NCBI RefSeq assembly: GCF_001612885.1
Contig: NZ_BDBH01000001.1
Location: forward strand, 1 to 64,000
Source: Nocardia harenae NBRC 108248
Lineage (GTDB): Bacteria > Actinomycetota > Actinomycetes > Mycobacteriales > Mycobacteriaceae
Reading direction: 5' to 3'
DNA: 64,000 bases
The notes beneath the pieces were generated by a model. That model was not told where the DNA came from and searched no databases. It saw only the letters and a program-made list of their open reading frames with translations. Shown piece by piece: positions 30,956-40,032 of the stretch. The position numbers and the translations under genes were made by a program. Within the stretch, counting starts at the first letter, position 1; every line of letters starts with the position of its first letter.

Positions 30956-31522
30956 ATGTCCCGCCCACGCCCGCTGCCGCAGGATCCCATCGCGGAGGCG
31001 CACCGCCAGTGGACGGCGCACGGCTGGGGGGAGGTCGCCGACGGGATGGCGGCGGTGACGTCGCTGGTCAGGGCGCAGCAGATCGTGATGGCGCGGGTGG
31101 ACGAGGCGCTCAAACCGAGTGGCCTCACCTTCTCCCGGTACGAGCTGCTCCAGCTGCTGAGCTTCAGCCGCACGGGGGCGATGCCGATGGCGAAGGCGAG
31201 TGAGCGGTTGCAGGTGCATCCGACCAGCGTCACCAATACCGTCGACCGGCTGGAGGCGGCGGGGCTGGTGCTGCGGGTGCCGCATCCGAGTGATCGCCGG
31301 GCCATCCTGATCGAGATCACCGAGGCGGGGCGCGCGCTGGTCGCGGCAGCCACCGAGGCGCTCAACAGCAATGTCTTCGCCTTGCCCGGGCTGGCGCCGG
31401 ATCGGGTGCAGACGCTGCTCGAACTGCTCGCGGAGTTCCGGCGGGCGGCGGGCGACTTCGACGCGGGCGAGGACCCGGCACACTGGGCGCCGGCCCGCGA
31501 TCGGGTCCGCACTCCGGACTGA
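30956..31522 (+). CDS. MarR-family transcriptional regulator
   Basis: 188 aa with the MarR winged helix: a dimerisation helix around residues 25-50, LTFSRYELLQLLSF, the recognition segment MAKASERLQVHPTSVTNTVDRLEAAGLV (residues about 75-102), and the wing VPHPSDRRAILIEITEAG. The C-terminus (FDAGEDPAHWAPARDRV) is as in actinobacterial homologs. Such proteins usually repress their own or a neighbouring operon in response to small aromatic or lipid ligands. The downstream Hsp70-like gene is 62 nt away. The ATG at 30956 is chosen because of the perfectly placed TATGAT box. Confidence 0.9.
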   Translation: MSRPRPLPQDPIAEAHRQWTAHGWGEVADGMAAVTSLVRAQQIVMARVDEALKPSGLTFSRYELLQLLSFSRTGAMPMAKASERLQVHPTSVTNTVDRLEAAGLVLRVPHPSDRRAILIEITEAGRALVAAATEALNSNVFALPGLAPDRVQTLLELLAEFRRAAGDFDAGEDPAHWAPARDRVRTPD

Positions 31523-31584
31523 CGGCGGGCCGGGAGCGAACCGATACCGGCCTGAGCTTGGCACCGTGCCGGAAAAGGTTCACC

Positions 31585-32685
31585 ATGAACGACATGGTGC
31601 TGGTGCTGGGGGTATCGGCGGGTGCCGGCGGCGCCCGCGCGGTACTGACGCATTCGGATCAGCCGCACCTGCCGCCGATCGATCGCTGCCACGTGCCCGG
31701 CACCCCGGACAATGTCGAGGCGGCCGTCTTCGAGGCGGTGCGGCTGATGCGCGCGGCCGCGAGCGCGCGGGACGAGCTGATCACCGGGACGGCGGTCACC
31801 TGTCGCTGCGCGCCGCACGCCGACACGGTGCGCGCGGCGGCGGGCATCGAGCGGGTCACCATCGTGGACGAGCCGCTGGCCCAGCTGCGCTACCTGCGCT
31901 TCTCCGGGCAGGTCAGCGACGACGCGCCGGTGCTCCTCTACGACCTCGGCAGCTCGGGGCTCACCCTGACGCACGCCGACACCGGCACCGAGACGGTGCT
32001 GGAGAGCCTGCACAGCGCCGCGGTGAGCGGTGACCGCTACGACACGCTGCTGCGGCAGCGGCTCGCGGAGGACGGCGTGCTGCCCGACGAGGACGCTGTC
32101 CGGCAGCACCGGGAGGCGCTGAGCCGGGCCAAGGTGATCACCGCCAGCGATCCGGATACCGGCGGCCGCGCCGTCATCACCCGCAGCGACCTGGCCGAGC
32201 TGTGCTCGCAGAGCGTGCGCCGCTCGGCGACGCTGGTCCGCAGGTTGGTGGACGATGCCGAGGAGCCGCCGTACGCGCTGGTGCTGCTCGGCGGGTGCGC
32301 CCGCAATCCGGAGATGCGCGCCGAGCTGGCCGGGCTGGTCGATCTGCCGCTGATCTACGACCCGGAGCCGGAGTACGTCTCCGCGCGCGGGGCGGTGCTG
32401 GTCGCCGCCGGGCACCGGGGCGGTGAGGTGCGGATGCGGCACCGCCGGGTCGGCGCGGCACTGGCCGCGCTGCCCGCCAAGGCCGCGGCTGCCAGGGAGG
32501 CGGCCAGGCAGGCGGGGCCCGAGCACCGCGGCAACCGGCGCGCTGTGCTCGCCGCAGCCGGCGTCACCGTCGTGCTGGGCGCCACCGTCGCCGGGCTGCT
32601 CATCTTCGACCGGGACTCCCCCGCTCCCGTCGCACCGCCCGCCACCGTTGAGGTGGCCGACCTCCCGACCACCACCCCGGGCTGA
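31585..32685 (+). CDS. Membrane-anchored Hsp70/actin-fold protein
   Basis: 366 aa. It starts MNDMVLVLGVSAGAGGARAVL, a phosphate-1-like strand in which the usual Asp is Ser. It then has the connect-1-like EPLAQLRYL, the phosphate-2 motif LLYDLGSSGLTLTH near residue 130, and the adenosine motif LVLLGGCARNPEMRAEL near residue 235. After a basic linker comes one transmembrane helix (about 320-342) and a short Pro-rich outside tail. There is no Hsp70 substrate-binding domain. The VLGVS opening recalls mycobacterial DUF7159 proteins. An inside ATPase-like domain tethered to the membrane is clear; function is unknown. GGAAAAGG precedes the ATG. Confidence 0.75.
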   Translation: MNDMVLVLGVSAGAGGARAVLTHSDQPHLPPIDRCHVPGTPDNVEAAVFEAVRLMRAAASARDELITGTAVTCRCAPHADTVRAAAGIERVTIVDEPLAQLRYLRFSGQVSDDAPVLLYDLGSSGLTLTHADTGTETVLESLHSAAVSGDRYDTLLRQRLAEDGVLPDEDAVRQHREALSRAKVITASDPDTGGRAVITRSDLAELCSQSVRRSATLVRRLVDDAEEPPYALVLLGGCARNPEMRAELAGLVDLPLIYDPEPEYVSARGAVLVAAGHRGGEVRMRHRRVGAALAALPAKAAAAREAARQAGPEHRGNRRAVLAAAGVTVVLGATVAGLLIFDRDSPAPVAPPATVEVADLPTTTPG

Positions 32686-32815
32686 ACCCGCCGACGGCGC
32701 GGCACGACACCGGACTGCCACCCCGCGCCCACCCCCGCTGAACCTGCTTGCCCCGGGGGAACGACGACGCGGGACTGCCACCGCCGGAACCCGCGGGCCC
32801 GGCCCGGAAAGACAA

Positions 32816-32847
32816 CGTGCCCCGGCCCGAACCCGGACCGGGGCACG
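32816..32847. terminator. Bidirectional hairpin between converging genes
   Basis: CGTGCCCCGG, a 12-nt loop, CCGGGGCACG lies between the Hsp70-like gene (plus) and the enoyl-CoA hydratase stop (minus). The 10-bp perfect stem can serve both strands. Confidence 0.7.
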
Positions 32848-32860
32848 CGAAGCGAAAAGC

Positions 32861-33652
32861 TCAGCGATTCACGAACTTCGGCTTCCGCTTCTCGGTGAAG
32901 GCACTCATGCCCTCCTTCTGATCCTCCAGCGCGAACAGCGAGTGGAACACCCGCCGCTCGAACCGCAGCCCCTCGGCGAGCGTCGTCTCGAACGACCGAT
33001 TCACCGACTCCTTGGCGATCATGGCCACCGGCAGCGACACCGACGCGATCGTCTGCGCCACCTCCAGCGCGGTATCGAGCAACTCGGCGGCCGGGACAAC
33101 CCGGGCGACCAGCCCGGCCCGCTCGGCCTCCTCGGCGCCCATGTTGCGCCCGGTGAGCACCAGATCCATCGCCTTGGCCTTGCCGATGGCCCTGGTCAGC
33201 CGCTGCGACCCGCCGATACCGGGAATCACCCCGAGCTTGATCTCCGGCTGCCCGAACTTGGCGGTGTCGGCGGCGAGCAGGATGTCGCAGATCATGGCCA
33301 GCTCGCAACCGCCGCCGAGCGCGTACCCCGCCACCGCGGCGATGGTCGGCTTGCGGAACTGCGCGAGCCGCTCCCACTTGGCGAAGTAGTCGTCCAGGAA
33401 CATGTCCATGTACGACCTGGGCTGCATCTCCTTGATGTCGGCGCCGGCCGCGAAGGCCTTCTCCGACCCGGTGATCACGATGGCGCCGACCTCGTCGTCG
33501 CGCTCCAGCTCGTCCAGCGCGGCGAGGACGTCGTCGAGCACCTGCGAGTTCAGCGCGTTCAGCGCCTTGGGCCGATTCAGCGTGATCCAGCCGACGACAC
33601 CGGTCTCCGCGGTGCCCTTGCGCTCCAGCAGGATCGTCTCGAAATCGGTCAC
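32861..33652 (-). CDS. Enoyl-CoA hydratase (EchA8-like)
   Basis: Hydrates 2-enoyl-CoA; in this operon it most likely converts methacrylyl-CoA to 3-hydroxyisobutyryl-CoA in valine breakdown. The 263-aa crotonase has the oxyanion-hole segments [11 protein letters not shown] and [12 protein letters not shown], and both catalytic glutamates (Glu117 in GGCELAM, Glu137 in [12 protein letters not shown]), so it is a true hydratase. It is close to EchA8 (Rv1070c). The GTG start overlaps the mmsB stop (GTGA) and has AGGAGG upstream. It is the last gene of the operon. Confidence 0.93.
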   Translation of the reverse strand: MTDFETILLERKGTAETGVVGWITLNRPKALNALNSQVLDDVLAALDELERDDEVGAIVITGSEKAFAAGADIKEMQPRSYMDMFLDDYFAKWERLAQFRKPTIAAVAGYALGGGCELAMICDILLAADTAKFGQPEIKLGVIPGIGGSQRLTRAIGKAKAMDLVLTGRNMGAEEAERAGLVARVVPAAELLDTALEVAQTIASVSLPVAMIAKESVNRSFETTLAEGLRFERRVFHSLFALEDQKEGMSAFTEKRKPKFVNR

Positions 33653-34542
33653 TCGGGGGCCTCCTGGTTCGAGCGGTCACGGATGTCGGTGACGATAGCG
33701 GAGAAATCCCGCGCCGCATCCGCCTGGTTGAAGCGGGTGTAGATCTGCGCGGCCAGCGTGCCGAGCTGCCCGTCGACCCCGTTGTCCCGCAGTGCGTTCG
33801 CGGCGAGGCCGAGGTCCTTGGTCATGAGCGCGGTGGCGAAGCCGGGCTTGTAGTCGTTGTTCGCGGGGCTGGTCGGCACCGGCCCCGGCACCGGGCAGTA
33901 GGTGGTGAGCGACCAGCTCTGGCCGGACGCCGTGGAGACCACGTCGTAGAAGGACTGGTGGCTCAGCCCCAGCTTCTCACCGAGCACGAGCGCCTCGGAG
34001 AGCGCGACCATGGAGACCCCGAGCAGCATGTTGTTGCAGATCTTGGCGGCCTGGCCGACGCCGGCGCCGCCGCAGTGCACCACCTTGCCGCCCATGACCT
34101 CCAGCACCGGGAGCCCGGCCGCGAAATCCGCCTCCGCGCCGCCGACCATGAAGGTCAGCGTGCCTGCGGCGGCACCGGCGACGCCGCCGGAGACCGGGGC
34201 GTCCAGGGCCCGGTGCCCGGCCGCCACCGCGCGCTCAGCGGCGGTCTTGGCATCCGCGACGTCGATGGTGGAGCAGTCGATGAAGAGGGTGTCCGGTTCG
34301 GCGGCGGGCAGGATGTCGCCGTAGACGTCGAGCACCAGCTTGCCGTTGGGCAGCATGGTGATCACCACCTCGCGCCCGGCCACCGCCTCGGTGGCGGTCG
34401 GCACCACGGTGGCGCCGTCGGCGCGGGCCTGCTCCTGGGCGGCGGGCACCGGGTCGAAGGCGAGCACATCGTGGCCCGCCTTCACCAGGTTGGCGGCCAT
34501 CGGCGCACCCATGTGGCCGAGACCGAGGAATCCGATCTTCAC
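33649..34542 (-). CDS. mmsB: 3-hydroxyisobutyrate dehydrogenase
   Basis: Oxidises 3-hydroxyisobutyrate to methylmalonate semialdehyde with NAD. The 297-aa protein has the N-terminal motif [16 protein letters not shown], the substrate loop [11 protein letters not shown] near residue 120, and the catalytic lysine in [12 protein letters not shown] near residue 170. The GTG start at 34542 overlaps the previous stop (GTGA) and follows GGAGG. The frame is open further upstream but inside the preceding gene. It fits the valine pathway between HIB-CoA hydrolase and MmsA. Confidence 0.95.
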   Translation of the reverse strand: MKIGFLGLGHMGAPMAANLVKAGHDVLAFDPVPAAQEQARADGATVVPTATEAVAGREVVITMLPNGKLVLDVYGDILPAAEPDTLFIDCSTIDVADAKTAAERAVAAGHRALDAPVSGGVAGAAAGTLTFMVGGAEADFAAGLPVLEVMGGKVVHCGGAGVGQAAKICNNMLLGVSMVALSEALVLGEKLGLSHQSFYDVVSTASGQSWSLTTYCPVPGPVPTSPANNDYKPGFATALMTKDLGLAANALRDNGVDGQLGTLAAQIYTRFNQADAARDFSAIVTDIRDRSNQEAPE

Positions 34543-35630
34543 TGTTCGTCCTCCGATGTGGTGAGCCCGAGCTCCCGATCGCCGAGCTCGGCGAAGTACT
34601 CCGCCACCAGCCCGTCGGTGACCTCGGCCAGGGTGGCCGGCTGCCATTGCGGATTGCGGTCCTTGTCGACGACCTGCGCCCGGATGCCCTCGACCAGGTC
34701 GTGCGAGGCGAGCGAGGCGATGGAGACGCGGTACTCCTCGTTCAGCACCGCCTCCAGGTTCGGCAGCTCGCGGGCGCGGCGCAGCGAGCGCAGCGTGACC
34801 TTGAGCGCCACCGGCGACTTGCCGAGGATGTCCGCGGCGGCGGCCTTCGCCTCCGGCGCGTCGCCCGCCTGCAGCCTGGCCACGATCTCCTCGACGGTGT
34901 CCGCGCTGTAGGCGGCATCGATCCAGGAGCGCTGCGCGGCCAGCGCCGACTCCGGCGCGGCGGTGGCGAACTTCGCGATGGCGTCGTCGGCGCTCTCGGT
35001 GCGCAGGGTGTCCAGCAGCGCCGGGATCTGCTCGGATGGCACGTAGTAATCCGCGAAGCCCGCCGCGATGGCATCGCCCGCGGTCATCCGCGCGGTGGTG
35101 AGCGCGACGTGCGCGCCCAGCTCACCCGGCGCGCGGGAGAGCAGGTAGGTGCCGCCGACGTCGGGGATGAAGCCGATCCCGACCTCCGGCATGCCGATCT
35201 TCGACCGCTCGGTGACGATGCGGTGGCTGCCGTGCCCGGAGAGCCCGACGCCGCCGCCCATCACGATGCCGTCCATGACCACGACGTACGGCTTCGCGTA
35301 CCTGCCGATGAGCGCGTTCAGGATGTACTCGTCGCGCCAGAACGTGCCGGTGGCCGAGTCCGCAGCGGCGGCGCCGGTCGCGCGGCCCAGCTCCTTGGCG
35401 TCGGAGTGGATGGCGACGATATCGCCGCCCGCGCAGAGGCCACGCTCCCCCGCCCCGGTGACGACGACGGTGCGCACCGCGTCGTCGTCGGCCCACTCGC
35501 GCAGCGCGTCGGTGATGGCGAGCGCCATCTCGTGATTCAGCGCGTTGATGGCCTTCGGCCGATTCAGCGTGATCAGCCCGAGGCCGTCCCGCCGCTCGAT
35601 CAGGACCTCCGGCTCAGTCGTTCCGCTCAT
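34539..35630 (-). CDS. 3-hydroxyisobutyryl-CoA hydrolase
   Basis: Crotonase-fold thioesterase releasing 3-hydroxyisobutyrate from its CoA ester in valine degradation. The 363-aa length, about 100 residues longer than a hydratase, is typical of the HIBCH subgroup. It shows GERGLCAGGDIVAIH, MDGIVMGGGVGLSGHG and MPEVGIGFIPDVGGTY, with the Glu and Asp of the hydrolase active site. The C-terminal helices (SPVALKVTLRSLRRAR, LVEGIRAQVVDKDRNPQW) are also typical. It lies 39 nt after the acyl-CoA dehydrogenase and overlaps mmsB by 4 nt. Confidence 0.95.
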   Translation of the reverse strand: MSGTTEPEVLIERRDGLGLITLNRPKAINALNHEMALAITDALREWADDDAVRTVVVTGAGERGLCAGGDIVAIHSDAKELGRATGAAAADSATGTFWRDEYILNALIGRYAKPYVVVMDGIVMGGGVGLSGHGSHRIVTERSKIGMPEVGIGFIPDVGGTYLLSRAPGELGAHVALTTARMTAGDAIAAGFADYYVPSEQIPALLDTLRTESADDAIAKFATAAPESALAAQRSWIDAAYSADTVEEIVARLQAGDAPEAKAAAADILGKSPVALKVTLRSLRRARELPNLEAVLNEEYRVSIASLASHDLVEGIRAQVVDKDRNPQWQPATLAEVTDGLVAEYFAELGDRELGLTTSEDEQ

Positions 35631-35669
35631 GCTCCGCCCTTCCCGGCAGGAGCGCGGGCCAGCCGTAGC

Positions 35670-36815
35670 TCATGCCACTCCTACCACCGCGCGGGCGACG
35701 ACCACCCGCATGATCTCGTTGGTGCCCTCGAGAATCTGGTGCACGCGCAGGTCGCGCACGATCTTCTCGACTCCGTACTCGGCCAGGTAGCCATAGCCAC
35801 CGTGCAACTGCAGCGCCTTGTTCGCAACCTCGAACCCGGCATCGGTGGCGAACCGCTTGGCCATGGCGCACAACTCCACCTTGTCGGGGGCGTCCGCGTC
35901 CAGCGCGGCCGCGGCCCGCCAGAGCAGGGTGCGGGCGGCCTCCAGCTCGGTGCGCATATCGGCGAGGTCGAACTGCAGCGCCTGGTTCTTCAGCAGCGGC
36001 TGGCCGAATGCCTGGCGCTCGGCCAGGTAGGGCACGGTCCGGTCGAGCGCGGCCTGGGCCCCGCCGACCGAGCAGGCGGCGATATTGATCCGCCCGCCGT
36101 TCAGCCCGTTCATGGCGATCCGGAAGCCGTCGCCCTCGTTACCGAGCAGGTTGGCGGCGGGCACGCGCGCGTTCTCGAAGATGACCTGCCTGGTCGGCTG
36201 GGCGTTCCAGCCCATCTTCTTCTCGTTGGCGCCGAAGGAGAGCCCCGGCGTGTCGGCCGCCACGACGAAGGCCGAGATGCCGCCCGCGCCGGGCGCGCCG
36301 GTGCGGGCCATCACCACGTAGACGTCGGTCGAGCCGGCGCCGGAGATGAACTGCTTGGAGCCGTTGACGATGTAGTCGTCGCCGTCGCGCACCGCCTTGG
36401 TGCTCAGCGCCGCCGCGTCCGAGCCGACGCCTGGCTCGGTCAGGGCGTAGCTGGCCAGCAGCTGCATCGAGGTGAGCCCGGGCAACCAGCGCTTGCGCTG
36501 CTCGTCGTCGCCGTAGCGGTCCACCATCCAGGTCGCCATGTTGTGGATGGAGATGTAGGCGGCGATGGCCGGGCAGCCGGTGGCCAGCTGCTCGAAGATG
36601 CGCACCGCGTCCAGCCTGCGCAGCCCGGAGCCGCCGTGCTCCTCGCCCGCGTAGATGCCGCCGAGCCCGAGCGGGCCCGCCTTGCGCAGCACATCGATGG
36701 GGAAGTGCTTGCGCTCGTCCCAGTCCAGCGCGTTCGGCGCGAGGAATTCGTCGGCGAACTCGCGAGCCGTGTCCCGGATCGCGCGCTCGTCCTCGTCCAG
36801 GTCGAACATTGTCAT
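35670..36815 (-). CDS. Acyl-CoA dehydrogenase (probable isobutyryl-CoA dehydrogenase)
   Basis: FAD enzyme, 381 aa, likely oxidising isobutyryl-CoA to methacrylyl-CoA. Visible motifs are YALTEPGVGSDAAAL (flavin/substrate region near residue 130), the GSKQFISGAG strand, the GRINIAACSVGGAQAALD helix, and the C-terminal LHGGYGYLAEYGVEKIVRDLR followed by ILEGTNEIMR, where the catalytic Glu lies. The ATG overlaps the mmsA stop as ATGA. Substrate assignment comes from the operon: mmsA, HIBCH and mmsB on either side. Confidence 0.92.
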   Translation of the reverse strand: MTMFDLDEDERAIRDTAREFADEFLAPNALDWDERKHFPIDVLRKAGPLGLGGIYAGEEHGGSGLRRLDAVRIFEQLATGCPAIAAYISIHNMATWMVDRYGDDEQRKRWLPGLTSMQLLASYALTEPGVGSDAAALSTKAVRDGDDYIVNGSKQFISGAGSTDVYVVMARTGAPGAGGISAFVVAADTPGLSFGANEKKMGWNAQPTRQVIFENARVPAANLLGNEGDGFRIAMNGLNGGRINIAACSVGGAQAALDRTVPYLAERQAFGQPLLKNQALQFDLADMRTELEAARTLLWRAAAALDADAPDKVELCAMAKRFATDAGFEVANKALQLHGGYGYLAEYGVEKIVRDLRVHQILEGTNEIMRVVVARAVVGVA

Positions 36816-38344
36816 TCCATCGTGGGGATGACGAAGGCGTTGGACGCGGAGCCCGCGGAGCGTCCCGGGGACGCTGCTCGACTTCCGCCCTCGGGCCAGC
36901 GCTGGGTGACGGTCTTGGTCTTGGTGTAGAAGCGGATCGAGTCGGGACCGTGCTGGTTCAGGTCGCCGAAGCCGGAGCGCTTCCAGCCGCCGAAGGTGTA
37001 GTAGGCGATCGGCACCGGGATCGGCACATTGATGCCGACCATGCCGACCTGCACCCGGGCCGCGAAATCGCGGGCGGTGTCGCCGTCGCGGGTGAAGATG
37101 GCGACGCCGTTGCCGTATTCGTGCTCGTTGGCCAGCCGCAGCCCCTCCTCGTAGTCCTTGGCGCGGACCACGGTGAGCACGGGGCCGAAGATCTCCTCCT
37201 TGTAGATGCGCATCTCGGAGGTGACCTTGTCGAAGAGCGTCGCGCCGACGAAGTAGCCGTCCTCGGCGCCCTCGACCACCAGCCCGCGGCCGTCGACCAC
37301 CAGCTCGGCGCCCTCCTCGATGCCGATGTCGATGTACTTCTTCACCCGGTCGACACCGTCCCGGCCGACCAGCGGCCCGTAGTCGGCGCCCGGGTCGTCG
37401 GACTTGCCGACATTGAGCTTGTGCACCCGCTCGGTGAGCTTCTCCAGCAGCCGGTCCGCGGTCTCCGCGCCGACCGGCACCGCCACCGAGATGGCCATGC
37501 AGCGCTCGCCCGCGGAGCCGTAGCCCGCGCCGATCAGCTGGTCGGCGACATCGTCGAGGTCGGCGTCGGGCATCACGATGGCGTGGTTCTTGGCGCCGCC
37601 GAAGCACTGCGCACGCTTGCCGTTGGCGGTCGCGGTCTCGTAGATGTACTGCGCGATCGGGGTGGAGCCGACGAAGCCGACCGCCTTGATCCGCGGGTCG
37701 TGCAGGAGCGTGTCGACGGCGGTCTTGTCGCCGTTGACCACATTGAAGATGCCCGGCGGCAGCCCGGCCTCCAGGAACAGCTCGGCGAGGCGCAGCGGCA
37801 CCGACGGGTCGCGCTCGGAGGGCTTGAGCACGAAGGCATTGCCGCAGGCGATGGCGGGACCGGCCTTCCAGAGCGGGATCATGGCCGGGAAGTTGAACGG
37901 CGTGATGCCCGCGACCACGCCGAGCGGCTGGCGCATGGAGTAGACGTCGATGCCGGTGCCCGCGCTGTCGGTGTACTCGCCCTTGAGCAGGTGCGGAATG
38001 CCGACGGCGAACTCGATCACCTCGAGCCCGCGCTGAATGTCGCCCTTGGCGTCCGGGATGGTCTTGCCGTGCTCGGAGCTGAGCAGCGCGGCCAGGCTGT
38101 CCATCTCGTCCTGCACCAGGGTGAGGAACTTCATCAGCACCCGCGCGCGGCGCTGCGGGTTGGTGGCCGCCCAGGCCGCCTGCGCCGCCTCCGCGTTGGC
38201 GATGACCTCCTCGACCTCGGACTTGCTGGCCAGCGGGACCCTGGCCTGCACCTGCCCCAGGTTGGGGTCGTACACGTCGGCGAAATTGCCGGAGGTGCCT
38301 GCGACGTGCCGGCCTCCGACGAAGTGGGTGAGTTCGCGAGCCAT
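36812..38344 (-). CDS. mmsA: Methylmalonate-semialdehyde dehydrogenase (CoA-acylating)
   Basis: Converts methylmalonate semialdehyde to propionyl-CoA, the last step of valine degradation. The 510-aa protein shows GVVAGITPFNFPAMIPLWK, the NAD-binding GFVGSTPIAQYIYETA, and the nucleophile Cys in GSAGERCMAISVAV near residue 285. The C-terminal IPVPIAYYTFGGWKRSGFGD is diagnostic for MMSDH. It is the first gene of the operon. The ATG at 38344 (MARELTHF) has AGGACTGGG upstream; a second ATG at 38380 is possible but would place the start in the operator. Confidence 0.95.
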   Translation of the reverse strand: MARELTHFVGGRHVAGTSGNFADVYDPNLGQVQARVPLASKSEVEEVIANAEAAQAAWAATNPQRRARVLMKFLTLVQDEMDSLAALLSSEHGKTIPDAKGDIQRGLEVIEFAVGIPHLLKGEYTDSAGTGIDVYSMRQPLGVVAGITPFNFPAMIPLWKAGPAIACGNAFVLKPSERDPSVPLRLAELFLEAGLPPGIFNVVNGDKTAVDTLLHDPRIKAVGFVGSTPIAQYIYETATANGKRAQCFGGAKNHAIVMPDADLDDVADQLIGAGYGSAGERCMAISVAVPVGAETADRLLEKLTERVHKLNVGKSDDPGADYGPLVGRDGVDRVKKYIDIGIEEGAELVVDGRGLVVEGAEDGYFVGATLFDKVTSEMRIYKEEIFGPVLTVVRAKDYEEGLRLANEHEYGNGVAIFTRDGDTARDFAARVQVGMVGINVPIPVPIAYYTFGGWKRSGFGDLNQHGPDSIRFYTKTKTVTQRWPEGGSRAASPGRSAGSASNAFVIPTME

Positions 38345-38387
38345 GCCCAGTCCTGTTCTCTCGGGGAGTTCTACGGGCATCCTATAG

Positions 38388-38399
38388 TTGGACGTCCAA
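38388..38399. promoter_or_regulatory. 12-bp palindromic operator at the valine operon promoter
   Basis: TTGGACGTCCAA is a perfect palindrome 44 nt upstream of mmsA. It is followed on the minus strand by TATAGG (38386-38381), a -10-like box. A TetR-type repressor site is the simplest reading; the regulator is not encoded next to it. Confidence 0.55.
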
Positions 38400-38451
38400 G
38401 TAATTACCGGTGGGGTACCGAATGTGACCCACCACACCATTATCCTCCCGC

Positions 38452-39294
38452 TCAGCCGAGCGCGGTGGCGATCGTGCCGAGCAGAGTGCGGCGGGCGGCC
38501 AGGCACTCCGGCGCGAACGGGAGCAGCGGGTAGTCGTGGATGGCGCCCGGCTCCTCGTGCAGGGTGACGGCGGGGGCGCGGTCGCGCAGCAGGCGGCAGT
38601 CGGCCAGCGCGATATCGCGGCCGCCGACGTAGAGGTCGATCGGCGGGAGCCCGCTGAGATCGCCGAAGAGCGGGCTGACCAGCGGGTCGTCCGGGGCGAG
38701 GTCGCCGCGCCAGACCTCGCCGCAGAGTTTCAGCCCGGCGGCCGAGAGCCAGGGGTCGCGGCGCTCCAGGGCCGGGATCTCCGGGTTCGTGAGGGCGATG
38801 TCGAGCCAGGGGGCGATGAGCGTGAGGCCGGTGGGTTCGGCCTGCAGCGCGGCCGCGAGGGCGAGGCCGGCGCCCGCCGAGTCACCGGCCAGGTGCACCG
38901 GGCCGTCGAGTTCGGCGAGCAGGGCGGTGAGCAGGGTGTGCGCGTCACGGGCGGTGTGCTGCGGGGCCAGGCCGTAGCGGGGGACGTGCACCGGGCGGCC
39001 GGTGGCCTCGGCGATATCGGCGACCAGGTCCCAGTGCTGGGTGGCGATGGCACCGACGTAGCCGCCGCCGTGCAGGTAGACGGTGCCGCCCCGGCCGCGC
39101 GGCGTCTCCGGGTCGACGGTGTGCACCGGGAAGCCCTCGACCTCGCGGGTGCTCAGCCGCTGCCGGATGCGGGCCGGTGGCTGCGCCGGGCGCTTGGGTT
39201 CGGCCAGGTAGGCGCGGGCATTGGCCGCGGTGGCGTAGCGGCGGTGCCGGGTGAGCCGGACGAAACCGGCGAGGACGTGCATCTGCCAGGACAT
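38452..39294 (-). CDS. Alpha/beta hydrolase of the hormone-sensitive lipase family
   Basis: 280-aa carboxylesterase. It has the oxyanion-hole motif VYLHGGGYVG near residue 75, the nucleophile elbow LAGDSAGAGLAL near residue 145, and the late Asp and His in DLYVGGRDIALAD and AIHDYPLLPF, giving a complete Ser-Asp-His triad. This is the Lip family (LipH/LipI-like) common in mycolata, acting on short acyl esters. The ATG at 39294 (MSWQMHVL) is preferred; a second ATG is four codons later. It runs towards, but is separate from, the valine operon. Confidence 0.9.
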   Translation of the reverse strand: MSWQMHVLAGFVRLTRHRRYATAANARAYLAEPKRPAQPPARIRQRLSTREVEGFPVHTVDPETPRGRGGTVYLHGGGYVGAIATQHWDLVADIAEATGRPVHVPRYGLAPQHTARDAHTLLTALLAELDGPVHLAGDSAGAGLALAAALQAEPTGLTLIAPWLDIALTNPEIPALERRDPWLSAAGLKLCGEVWRGDLAPDDPLVSPLFGDLSGLPPIDLYVGGRDIALADCRLLRDRAPAVTLHEEPGAIHDYPLLPFAPECLAARRTLLGTIATALG

Positions 39295-39329
39295 GCCCCG
39301 GATTCTCCGGGATTCGGCCGAGTTTCGGG

Positions 39330-39515
39330 TCAGCCGAGCCCGCCGAGGGCCAGCCACTCCAAGCCGAGGAGCGGCGCGCCCGCGAACTGCGGGCGCGGCT
39401 CCGGCTCGGGGCGGAAGTCGCGGCGGGTGCCGCGCGGGTCGATGAGCCCGCCCGCATCGGCCGGGCCGAGGGCGGGAAGTTCGCCGGTGCGGGTTCGGGT
39501 CGGCACGGTGCACAC
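39330..39515 (-). CDS. Small hypothetical protein
   Basis: 61 aa from a GTG (39515) with GCGAGGT upstream, ending FAGAPLLGLEWLALGGLG. Not recognised. The frame shows strong GC preference at third positions, and the product contains GLIDPRGTRRDFRPEPEPRP, so it looks coding. It may be a complete small protein or the tail of a decayed gene. It precedes the alpha/beta hydrolase by 35 nt on the same strand. Confidence 0.45.
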   Translation of the reverse strand: MCTVPTRTRTGELPALGPADAGGLIDPRGTRRDFRPEPEPRPQFAGAPLLGLEWLALGGLG

Positions 39516-39618
39516 CTCGCGGGGTCCGGGGATCGCGGTCGTCGTGCCATTGCAGCGAGTCCGGGCGCGGAAGTCGCGGATTGTGCTCGAGCCGAGCGGA
39601 AACCGGGGTGGACGCGGG

Positions 39619-40032
39619 TCAGTAGATGCGTACCTCCGGGATGGTCGCCGGCAGCGCGGCCCACTCCGGGTACTTGGCGATCTTGGCGCCGTTCAGCGCC
39701 TCGATCTTGGCGGGCAGCTCGGGGTCGGGGTCGTCGCTGACCTCCGGGCCGACGCCGAGCCGGGCGAAGTGCGGCACGATCTCCGGATCCCCGGCCAGGT
39801 GCACGGGGTCGTGCAGGTACCGCTCCAGCGCCGCCAGGTCGGCGATCCCGACGACATAGCCGTGCGTATAGCCGTCGGCATCGCCGAAGCAGCGCCCGAC
39901 GGTGCCGAACGACACCGACTCCAGCGCCGCGGTGCTGCGCAGGAGCGTGAGCACCCGCTCCCGCTGCGCCGCCGTGGTCTCCGGCCGCAAGCTGAAACGA
40001 AAGGTGTGGACGATCAGGCGACGCTCTTCCAC
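39619..40032 (-). CDS. Dabb (stress-responsive alpha/beta barrel) domain protein
   Basis: 137 aa, a ferredoxin-like dimeric barrel of the Dabb type: VHTFRFSLRPETTAAQRERV at the N-terminus and YTHGYVVGIADLAALERYL followed by HDPVHLAGDPEIVPHF in the middle. Related small proteins are polyketide cyclases, monooxygenases or proteins of unknown role. The GTG start has CGGAG upstream. It is divergent from, and overlaps by 27 bp, a TetR fragment. The function is not predictable. Confidence 0.8.
   Translation of the reverse strand: MEERRLIVHTFRFSLRPETTAAQRERVLTLLRSTAALESVSFGTVGRCFGDADGYTHGYVVGIADLAALERYLHDPVHLAGDPEIVPHFARLGVGPEVSDDPDPELPAKIEALNGAKIAKYPEWAALPATIPEVRIY

Noticed and set aside
35670..37607. 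645-codon minus frame as an mmsA-acyl-CoA dehydrogenase fusion
   Set aside because: The upstream part is an out-of-frame reading of mmsA; the dehydrogenase starts at 36815 with an ATGA overlap.
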